Below, one piece after another: positions 54,001-64,000 of a DNA stretch of 64,000 nt. Under the pieces are notes generated by a model, which worked only from the letters and a program-made list of their open reading frames with translations, was not told the DNA's origin and made no database searches. The stretch is from Limnephilus marmoratus (taxonomy: Eukaryota; Arthropoda; Insecta; Trichoptera; Limnephilidae): the NCBI GenBank assembly GCA_917880885.1, contig OU862919.1:10806001-10870000 (forward strand). Direction: 5' to 3'. A program made the translations under genes and the position numbers. Each line of letters begins with the position of its first letter. Within the stretch, counting starts at the first letter, position 1.

Positions 54001-57000
54001 AAATATCTTTTAATAGAAGAATTTTAAATTTCTTCAAACTAAATCTTTTCGGATTTATGGGCACTTCGTCAGAGTTGGGTTCGGTCATAATTTTGGCTCT
54101 ACGGCACCAAACCGACTCAAATTTTGGATTCTTACTACAAATGACGTTCTGTACACGAATCGTTCAAAATATTTTCGAATAGAAGAATTTTAAATTTCTT
54201 CACACAAATAATATTCCGTTTTACTGGAATTTCGACAGAGATGGGTTCGGTCATAACTTTGGCTCTACGGCACTGAACCGACGCAAATATTGGATTCTTC
54301 CTACAAATAACGTTCTGTACCCGAATCGCTCAAAATATCTTCTAATAAAAGAATTTTAAATTTCTTCATACTAAATTTTTACCGTTTCATGATCACTTCG
54401 TCAGAGTTGGGTTCGGTCATAACTTTAGCTCAACAGCTTCGAACCGTCTCAAATATTGGATTCTTCCTACAAATGACGTTCTGTACACGAATCGATCAAA
54501 ATATCTTCTAACAGAAGAATTTTAAATTTCTTCATAGTAAATTTTCACCGTTAAATGGGCACTTCGTCAGAGTTGGGTTCGGTCATAATTTTGGCTCTAC
54601 GGCTTCGAACCGACTCAAATTTTGGATTCTTACTACAAATAACGCTCTGTACACGAATCGCTAAAAATATCTTCTAATAGAAGAATTTTAAATGTCTTCA
54701 TACTAAATTTTTACCGTTTCATGGGCACTTCGTCAGAGTTAAGTTCGGTCATAACTTTGGCTCTACTGCACGAAACCGACTCTATTATTGGATTCTTCCT
54801 ACAAATGACTTTCTGTACCCGAATCGTTCAAAATATCTTCTAATAGAAGAATTTTAAATTTCTTCATACTAAATTTTCACCGTTAAATGGGCACTTCGTC
54901 AGAGTTGGGTTCGGTCATAACTTTGGCTCTACGGCTTCGAACCGACTCAAATTTTGGATTCTTCCTATAAATGACGTTCTGTAGACGAATCGTGCAAAAT
55001 ATCTTCTAACAGAAGAATTTTAAATTTCTTCATACGAAATCTTTTCCGATTTATGGGCACTTTGTCAGACTTTGGTTCGGTCATAACTTTGGCTCTACGA
55101 CACCGAACCAACTCAAATTTTGTATTCTTACTACATATGACGTTCTGTACACGAATCGTTCAAAATATTTTCGAATAGAAAATTTTTAAATTTCTTCATA
55201 CAAATAATATTCCGTTTTACTGGAATTTCGACAGAGTTGGGTTCGGTCATAACTTTGGCTCTACGGCACCGAACCGACTCAAATTTTGGATTATTACAAC
55301 AAATGACGTTCTGTATACGAATCGCTCTAAATATCTTCTAATAGAAGAATTTTAAATTTCTTCACACTAAATTTTCACCGTTAAATGGGCACTTCGTCAG
55401 AGTTGGGTTCGGTCATAACTTTGGCCCTACGGCACCGAACCGACTAAAATTTTGGATTCTTCTTAAAAATGACGTTCTGTACACGAATCGCTCAAAATAT
55501 TTTAGAATAGAAGAATTTTAAATTTCTTTATACAAATAATTTTCCGTTTTACTGGCATTTCGACAGAGTTGGGTTCGGTCATAACTCTGGCCCTATGGCA
55601 CCAAACTGACTGAAAATTTAGATTCTTACTACAAATGACGTTTTGTACTCGAATCACTCAAAATATCTTTAAATAGAAGAGTTTTAAATTTCTTCATACT
55701 AAATTTTCACCGTTTCATGGGCACATCGTAGAGTTGGGTTTGGTCATAACTTTGGCTCTACGGTTTCGAACCGACTCAAATATTGGATTCTTCCTACAAA
55801 TAACGTTCTGTACCCGAATCGTTCGAAATATCTTCTAATAGAAGAATTTTAAATTTTTTCATACTAAATTTTCACCGTTTCATGGGCACTTCGTCAGAGT
55901 TGGGTTGGGTCATAACTTTGGCTCTACGGCACCGAACCGACTCAAATATTGGATTCTTCCTACAAATGACGTTCTGTACACGAATCGCTCAAAATATCTT
56001 TTAATAGAAGAATTTTATATTTCTTCTTACTAAATTTTCACCGTTTCATGGGCACTTCGTGAGAGTTGGGTTCGGTCATAACTTTGGCTCTACGGTTTCG
56101 AACCGACTCAAATATTGGATTCTTCCTACAAATAACGTTCTCTACCCGAATCGTTCAAAATATCTTCTAATAGAAGAATTTTAAATTTCTTCAAACTAAA
56201 TCTTTTCGGATTTATGGGCACTTCGTCAGAGTTGGGTTCGGTCATAATTTTGGCTCTACGGCACCAAACCGACTCAAATTTTGGATTCTTACTACAAATG
56301 ACGTTCTGTACACGAATCGCTCAAAATATTTTCGAATAGAAGAATTTTAAATTTCTTCATACTAAATCTTTTCCGATTTATGGGCACTTCGTCAGAGTTG
56401 GGTTCGGTCATAACTTTGGCTCTACGGCACCAAACCGACTCAAATGTTGGATTCTAACTACAAGTGACGTTCTGTACACGAATCGCTCAAAATATTTTCG
56501 AATAGAAGAATTTTAAATTTCTTCATACAAATAATCTTCCGTTTTACTGGCATTTCGACAGAGTTGGGTTCGGTCATAACTCTGGCCCTATCTCACCGAA
56601 CCGACTGAAATTTGAGATTCTTTCTACAAATGACGTTCTGTACCCGAATCGCTCAAAATATCTTTTTATAGAAGAATTTTATATTTCTTCATACTAAATT
56701 TTCACCGTTTCATGGGCACTTCGTGAGAGTTGGGTTCGGTCATAACTTTGGCTCTACGGTTTCGAACCGACTCAAATATTGGATTCTTCCTACAAATAAC
56801 ATTCTCTACCCGAATCGTTTAAAATATCCTCTAATAGAAGAATTTTAAAATTCTTCATACTAAATATTTTCCGATTTATGGGCACTTCGTCAGAGTTGGG
56901 TTCGGTCATAACTTTGGCTCTACGGCACCAAACCGACTCAAATGTTGGATTCTTAGTACAAGTGACGTTCTGTACACGAATCGCTCAAAATATTTTCGAA

Positions 57001-60000
57001 TAGAAGAATTTTAAATTTCTTTATACTAAATCTTTTCCGATTTATGGGCACTTCGTCAGAGTTGGGTTCGGTCATAACTTTGGCTCTACGGCACCAAACC
57101 GACTTAAATGTTGGAATCTTACTACAAGTGACGTTCTGTACACGAATAACTCAAAATATTTTCGAATAGAAGAATTTTAAATTTCTTCATACAAATAATC
57201 TTCCGTTTTACTGGCATTTCGACAGAGTTGGGTTCGGTCATAACTCTGGCCCTATGGCACCGAACCGACTGAAATTTTAGATTCTTTCTACAAATGACGT
57301 TCTGTACCCGAATCGCTCAAAATATCTTTTAATAGAAGAATTTTATATTTCTTCATACTAAATTTTCACCGTTTCATGGGCACTTCGTGAGAGTTGGGTT
57401 CGGTCATAACTTTGGCTCTACGGTTTCGAACCGACTCAAATATTGGATTCTTCCTACAAATAACGTTCTCTACCCGAATCGTTCAAAATATCTTCTAATA
57501 GAAGAATTTTAAATTTCTTCAAACTAAATCTTTTCGGATTTATGGGCACTTCGTCAGAGTTGGGTTCGGTCATAATTTTGGCTCTACGGCACCAAACCGA
57601 CTCAAATTTTGGATTCTTACTACAAATGACGTTCTGTACACGTATCGCTCAAAATATTTTCGAATAGAAGAATTTTAAATTTCTACATACTAAATCTTTT
57701 CCGATTTATGGGCCCTGCGTCAGAGTTGGGTTCGGTCATAACTTTGTCTCTACGGCACTAAACCGACTCAAATGTTGGATTCTTACTACAAGTGACGTTC
57801 TGTACACGAATCGCTCAAAATATTTTCGAATAGAAGAATTTTAAATTTCTTCAAACTAAATCTTTTCGGATTTATGGGCACTTCGTCAGAGTTGGGTTCG
57901 GTCATAATTTTGGTTCTACGGCACCAAACCGACTCAAATTTTGGATTCTTACTACAAATGACGTTCTGTACACGAATCGTTCAAAATATTTTCGAATAGA
58001 AAAATTTTAAATTTCTTCATACAAATAATATTCCGTTTTACTGGAATTTCGACAGAGTTGGGTTCGGTCATAACTTTGGCTCTACGGCACCGAACCGACT
58101 CAAATATTGGATTCTTCCTACAAATGTCGTTCTGTACCCGAATCGCACAAAATATCTTCTAATAAAAGAATTTTAAATTTCTTCATACTAAATTTTTACC
58201 GTTTCATGGGCACTTCGTCAGAGTTGGGTTCGGTCATAACTTTAGCTCAACAGCTTCGAACCGACTCAAATATTGGATTCTTCCTACAAATGACGTTCTG
58301 TACACGAATCGATCAAAATATCTTCTAACAGAAGAATTTTAAATTTCTTCATAGTAAATCTTTTCCGATTTATGGGCCCTTTGTCAGACTTGGGTTCGGT
58401 CATAACTTTGGCTCTACGACATCGAACCGACTCAAATTTTGGATTCTTTCTACAAATGACGTTCTGTACACGAATCGTGCAAAATATCTTCTAACAGAAG
58501 AATTTTAAATTTCTTCATACTAAATCTTTTCCGATTTATGGGCCCTTTGTCAGACTTGGGTTCGGTCATAACTTTGGCTCTATGACACCGAACCGACTCA
58601 AATTTTGGATTCTTCCTACAAATGACGTTCTGTACACGAATCGATCAAAATATCTTCTAACAGAAGAATTTTAAATTTCTTCATAGTAAATTTTCACCGT
58701 TTCATGCGCACTTCGTCAGAGTTGGGTTCGGTCATAACTTTGGCTCTACGGCACCAAACTGACTCAAATTTTGGATTATTACTACAAATGACTTTCTGTA
58801 CCCGAATCGTTCAAAATATCTTCTAATAGAAGAATTTTAAATTTCTTCATACTAAATTTTCACCGTTAAATGGGCACTTCGTCAGAGTTGGGTTCGGTCA
58901 TAACTTTGGCTCTACGGCTTCGAACCGACTCAAATTTTGGATTCTTCCTATAAATGACGTTCTGTAGACGAATCGTGCAAAATATCTTCTAACAGAAGAA
59001 TTTTAAATTTCTTCATACGAAATCTTTTCCGATTTATGGGCACTTTGTCAGACTTTGGTTCGGTCATAACTTTGGCTCTACGACACCGAACCAACTCAAA
59101 TTTTGTATTCTTACTACATATGACGTTCTGTACACGAATCGTTCAAAATATTTTCGAATAGAAAATTTTTAAATTTCTTCATACAAATAATATTCCGTTT
59201 TACTGGAATTTCGACAGAGTTGGGTTCGGTCATAACTTTGGCTCTACGGCACCGAACCGACTCAAATTTTGGATTATTACAACAAATGACGTTCTGTATA
59301 CGAATCGCTCTAAATATCTTCTAATAGAAGAATTTTAAATTTCTTCACACTAAATTTTCACCGTTAAATGGGCACTTCGTCAGAGTTGGGTTCGGTCATA
59401 ACTTTGGCCCTACGGCACCGAACCGACTAAAATTTTGGATTCTTCTTAAAAATGACGTTCTGTACACGAATCGCTCAAAATATTTTAGAATAGAAGAATT
59501 TTAAATTTCTTTATACAAATAATTTTCCGTTTTACTGGCATTTCGACAGAGTTGGGTTCGGTCATAACTCTGGCCCTATGGCACCAAACTGACTGAAAAT
59601 TTAGATTCTTACTACAAATGACGTTTTGTACCCGAATCACTCAAAATATCTTTAAATAGAAGAGTTTTAAATTTCTTCATACTAAATTTTCACCGTTTCA
59701 TGGGCACATCGTAGAGTTGGGTTTGGTCATAACTTTGGCTCTACGGTTTCGAACCGACTCAAATATTGGATTCTTCCTACAAATAACGTTCTGTACCCGA
59801 ATCGTTCGAAATATCTTCTAATAGAAGAATTTTAAATTTTTTCATACTAAATTTTCACCGTTTCATGGGCACTTCGTCAGAGTTGGGTTGGGTCATAACT
59901 TTGGCTCTACGGCACCGAACCGACTCAAATATTGGATTCTTCCTACAAATGACGTTCTGTACACGAATCGCTCAAAATATCTTTTAATAGAAGAATTTTA

Positions 60001-62750
60001 TATTTCTTCTTACTAAATTTTCACCGTTTCATGGGCACTTCGTGAGAGTTGGGTTCGGTCATAACTTTGGCTCTACGGTTTCGAACCGACTCAAATATTG
60101 GATTCTTCCTACAAATAACATTCTCTACCCGAATCGTTTAAAATATCCTCTAATAGAAGAATTTTAAAATTCTTCATACTAAATATTTTCCGATTTATGG
60201 GCACTTCGTCAGAGTTGGGTTCGGTCATAACTTTGGCTCTACGGCACCAAACCGACTCAAATGTTGGATTCTTAGTACAAGTGACGTTCTGTACACGAAT
60301 CGCTCAAAATATTTTCGAATAGAAGAATTTTAAATTTCTTCAAACTAAATCTTTTCGGATTTATGGGCACTTCGTCAGAGTTGGGTTCGGTCATAATTTT
60401 GGCTCTACGGCACCAAACCGACTCAAATTTTGGATTCTTACTACAAATGACGTTCTGTACACGAATCGCTCAAAATATTTTCGAATAGAAGAATTTTAAA
60501 TTTCTTCATACTAAATCTTTTCCGATTTATGGGCACTTCGTCAGAGTTGGGTTCGGTCATAACTTTGGCTCTACGGCACCAAACCGACTCAAATGTTGGA
60601 TTCTAACTACAAGTGACGTTCTGTACACGAATCGCTCAAAATATTTTCGAATAGAAGAATTTTAAATTTCTTCATACAAATAATCTTCCGTTTTACTGGC
60701 ATTTCGACAGAGTTGGGTTCGGTCATAACTCTGGCCCTATCTCACCGAACCGACTGAAATTTGAGATTCTTTCTACAAATGACGTTCTGTACCCGAATCG
60801 CTCAAAATATCTTTTTATAGAAGAATTTTATATTTCTTCATACTAAATTTTCACCGTTTCATGGGCACTTCGTGAGAGTTGGGTTCGGTCATAACTTTGG
60901 CTCTACGGTTTCGAACCGACTCAAATATTGGATTCTTCCTACAAATAACATTCTCTACCCGAATCGTTTAAAATATCCTCTAATAGAAGAATTTAAAAAT
61001 TCTTCATACTAAATATTTTCCGATTTATGGGCACTTCGTCAGAGTTGGGTTCGGTCATAACTTTGGCTCTACGGCACCAAACCGACTCAAATGTTGGATT
61101 CTTAGTACAAGTGACGTTCTGTACACGAATCGCTCAAAATATTTTCGAATAGAAGAATTTTAAATTTCTTTATACTAAATCTTTTCCGATTTATGGGCAC
61201 TTCGTCAGAGTTGGGTTCGGTCATAACTTTGGCTCTACGGCACCAAACCGACTTAAATGTTGGAATCTTACTACAAGTGACGTTCTGTACACGAATAACT
61301 CAAAATATTTTCGAATAGAAGAATTTTAAATTTCTTCATACAAATAATCTTCCGTTTTACTGGCATTTCGACAGAGTTGGGTTCGGTCATAACTCTGGCC
61401 CTATGGCACCGAACCGACTGAAATTTTAGATTCTTTCTACAAATGACGTTCTGTACCCGAATCGCTCAAAATATCTTTTAATAGAAGAATTTTATATTTC
61501 TTCATACTAAATTTTCACCGTTTCATGGGCACTTCGTGAGAGTTGGGTTCGGTCATAACTTTGGCTCTACGGTTTCGAACCGACTCAAATATTGGATTCT
61601 TCCTACAAATAACGTTCTCTACCCGAATCGTTCAAAATATCTTCTAATAGAAGAATTTTAAATTTCTTCAAACTAAATCTTTTCGGATTTATGGGCACTT
61701 CGTCAGAGTTGGGTTCGGTCATAATTTTGGCTCTACGGCACCAAACCGACTCAAATTTTGGATTCTTACTACAAATGACGTTCTGTACACGAATCGCTCA
61801 AAATATTTTCGAATAGAAGAATTTTAAATTTCTTCATACTAAATCTTTTCCGATTTATGGGCCCTGCGTCAGAGTTGGGTTCGGTCATAACTTTGTCTCT
61901 ACGGCACTAAACCGACTCAAATGTTGGATTCTTACTACAAGTGACGTTCTGTACACGAATCGCTCAAAATATTTTCGAATAGAAGAATTTTAAATTTCTT
62001 CAAACTAAATCTTTTCGGATTTATGGGCACTTCGTCAGAGTTGGGTTCGGTCATAATTTTGGTTCTACGGCACCAAACCGACTCAAATTTTGGATTCTTA
62101 CTACAAATGACGTTCTGTACACGAATCGTTCAAAATATTTTAAATAGAAAAATTTTAAATTTCTTCATACAAATAATATTCCGTTTTACTGGAATTTCGA
62201 CAGAGTTGGGTTCGGTCATAACTTTGGCTCTACGGCACCGAACCGACTCAAATATTGGATTCTTCCTACAAATGTCGTTCTGTACCCGAATCGCACAAAA
62301 TATCTTCTAATAAAAGAATTTTAAATTTCTTCATACTAAATTTTTACCGTTTCATGGGCACTTCGTCAGAGTTGGGTTCGGTCATAACTTTAGCTCAACA
62401 GCTTCGAACCGACTCAAATATTGGATTCTTCCTACAAATGACGTTCTGTACACGAATCGATCAAAATATCTTCTAACAGAAGAATTTTAAATTTCTTCAT
62501 AGTAAATCTTTTCCGATTTATGGGCCCTTTGTCAGACTTGGGTTCGGTCATAACTTTGGCTCTACGACATCGAACCGACTCAAATTTTGGATTCTTTCTA
62601 CAAATGACGTTCTGTACACGAATCGTGCAAAATATCTTCTAACAGAAGAATTTTAAATTTCTTCATACTAAATCTTTTCCGATTTATGGGCCCTTTGTCA
62701 GACTTGGGTTCGGTCATAACTTTGGCTCTACGACACTGAACCGACTCAAA
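49000..62750. repeat. Tandem 4,149-bp (25-monomer) higher-order repeat
   Basis: The same landmarks recur 4,149 bp apart (25 x 166 - 1). The rare TCGGTCCTAAC unit occurs at about 49,105 and 53,254, GTTCGAAATATC at 51,672 and 55,821, GGCCCTGCGT at 57,711 and 61,860, and AAAATATCCTCT at 56,821 and 60,970. Units run approximately 49.0-53.15, 53.15-57.3, 57.3-61.5 and 61.5-62.75 kb (the last partial). Content is not uniform: from 57.4 to 58.9 kb a different block replaces the one at 53.2-55.0 kb. A local 830-bp repeat (60,111/60,941) offsets the shorter step of 3,983 bp between 55,130 and 59,113. Confidence 0.82.
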
Positions 62751-63249
62751 TTTTGCATTCTTCCTACAAATAACGTTCTGTACACGAATCGATCAAAATA
62801 TCTTCTAATAGAAGAATTTTAAATTTCTTCATACTAAATTTTCACCGTTTCATGGGCACTTCGTCAGAGTTGGGTTCGGTCATAACTTTGGCTCTACGGC
62901 ACCAAACCGACTCAAATATTGGATTCTTCCTACAAATGACGTTCTGTACACGAATCGCTCAAAATATCTTTTAATAGAAGAATTTTATATTTCCTCATAC
63001 TAAATTTTCACCGTTTCATGGGCACTTCGTGAGAGTTGGGTTCGGTCATAACTTTGGCTCTACGGCACCGAACCGATTCAAATTTTGGATTATTACTACA
63101 AATGACGTTCTGTACACGAATCGCTCAAAATATCTTCTAATAGAAGAATTTTAAATTTCTTCATACTAAATTTTCACCGTTAAATGGGCACTTCGTCAGA
63201 GTTGGGTTCGGTCATAACTTTGGCTCTACGGCTTCGAACCGACTCAAAT

Positions 63250-63835
63250 TTTGGATTCTTACTACAAATGACGTTCTGTACCCGAATCGCTCAAAATATC
63301 TTCTAATAGAAGAATTTTAAATTTCTTCATACTAAATTTTTACCGTTTCATGGGCACTTCGTCAGAGTTGGGTATGGTCATAACTTAGGCTCTACGGCAC
63401 CGAACCGACTCAAATATTGGATTCTTCCTACAAATAACGTTATGTACCCGAATCGGTTAAAATATCTTCTAATAGAAGAATTTTAAATTTCTTCATACTA
63501 AATTTTTACCGTTTCATGGGCACTTCGTAAGAGTTGGGTTCGGTCGTAACTTTGGCTCTACGGCACTAAACCGACTCAAATATTGGATTCTATCTACAAA
63601 TGACGTTCTGTACACGAATCGTTCAAAATATTGTCGAATAGAAAAATTTTAAATTTCTTCGTACAATTAATATTCCGTTTTACTGGAATTTCGACAGAGT
63701 TGGGTTCGGTCATAACTTTGGCTCTAAGGCACCGAACCGACTCAAATATTGGAGTCTTCCTACAAATAACGTTCTGTACCCGAATCGTTCAAAATATCTT
63801 CTAATAGAAGAATTTTAAATTTCTTCATACAAAAT
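63250..63835. repeat. Return of left-end monomer variants at the right end
   Basis: The order GGGTATGGTCATAACTTAGG, then CGGTCGTAAC with GGCACTAAACC, then TTGTCGAATAG, then ATTGGAGTCTTCC matches 4.65-5.24 kb, and in part 9.8-10.25 kb. ATTGGAGTCTTCC falls at 5,151 and 63,748, a distance of 58,597 bp. These variants are not seen as an ordered set between about 18 and 63 kb. Confidence 0.75.
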
Positions 63836-64000
63836 TTTCACCGTTTCATGGGCACTTCGTCAGAGTTGGGTTCGGTCATAACTTTGGCTCTACGTCACCG
63901 AACCGACTCAAATTTTGGATTAATACTTCAAATGACGTTCGGTACACGAATCGCTCAAAATATCTTCTAATAGAAGAATTTTAAATTTCTTCATACTAAA

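Larger units (their letters stand above)
2700..64000. repeat. Core 166-bp satellite array, about 369 monomers, continuing past the window
   Basis: A continuous head-to-tail tandem array. A typical monomer starts at each TGACGTTCTGTAC and runs 166 bp; examples begin at 2,847, 3,013 and 3,179. Variants of 165-170 bp are rare. Order of conserved segments: TTCTGTACNCGAATCG, CAAAATATCTTCTAATAGAAG, AATTTTAAATTTCTTCATAC, a variable block of about 60 bp, GAGTTGGGTTCGGTCATAAC, CACCGAACCGACTCAAAT, then GGATTCTTNCTACAAA. Subfamilies differ mainly in the variable block: TACTAAATTTTCACC, TACAAATAATTTTCCG, TACTAAATCTTTTCCG, TACAAATAATATTCCG and CACCGTTAAATGGG forms. I see no gene or transposon inside this 61-kb stretch. 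Length near one nucleosome repeat and strong homogenisation suggest a centromeric or pericentromeric satellite, which is an inference. Confidence 0.97.

Noticed and set aside
2700..64000. CRISPR array
   Set aside because: Units are contiguous 166-bp repeats with no unique spacers, no short palindromic repeat and no cas genes, and the retrotransposon is eukaryotic.
2700..64000. Entire array as an assembly artefact
   Set aside because: Monomers differ in many private variants, blocks show independent insertions and deletions, and the edge form is distinct. Local artefacts in near-identical copies (4.8-7.5 kb, 14.9-16.6 kb) cannot be excluded.

Overview
This window is almost entirely satellite DNA from a eukaryote, most likely an insect or other arthropod. 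The only protein-coding remnant is a broken reverse transcriptase of a Jockey-like non-LTR retrotransposon. The rest is a head-to-tail array of a monomer of about 166 bp. No intact host gene, RNA gene or CRISPR array is visible. The arthropod assignment rests on the retrotransposon type and the AT-rich satellite, and is an inference.

Layout. Positions 1-184 are AT-rich flanking DNA without the satellite. From about 185 to 2,699 runs a divergent, CpG-poor edge form of the satellite (about 7.7 monomers). It is interrupted at 912-2,140 by a 5'-truncated retrotransposon fragment lying on the minus strand. At about 2,700, inside one monomer, the sequence switches abruptly to the core form, which continues without interruption to the end of the window (about 369 monomers). 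The register is very stable: a landmark near 5,154 recurs at 63,751, which is 58,597 bp or 353 x 166 - 1.

The core array is layered. Several monomer subfamilies can be told apart, mainly by an exchange segment of about 60 bp. These are arranged in multi-monomer blocks that were duplicated again, giving repeat spacings close to whole multiples of 166. Examples are 332 bp (2 monomers), 829-830 bp (5), 1,327 bp (8), 1,992 bp (12), 3,320 bp (20) and 4,149 bp (25). One segment of 7-8 kb (30.4-38.2 kb) is copied at 44.0-51.0 kb with block insertions and deletions between the copies. The 25-monomer unit runs in tandem through about 49-62.7 kb. This is higher-order repeat structure produced by unequal exchange or segmental amplification.

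Within the monomer three things deserve attention. First, a 17-bp site matches 8 of the 9 essential bases of the mammalian CENP-B box and persists across most core subfamilies, though not in the edge form. Second, an 8-bp inverted repeat with a 20-nt spacer overlaps that site, and both arms changed together between edge and core. Third, two overlapping, mutually exclusive small hairpins lie elsewhere in the monomer. Near-nucleosomal length, homogeneity and higher-order structure fit a centromeric or pericentromeric satellite, but nothing here proves that role. Short open frames of 60-95 codons across the array are by-products of the repeat and are not annotated as genes.
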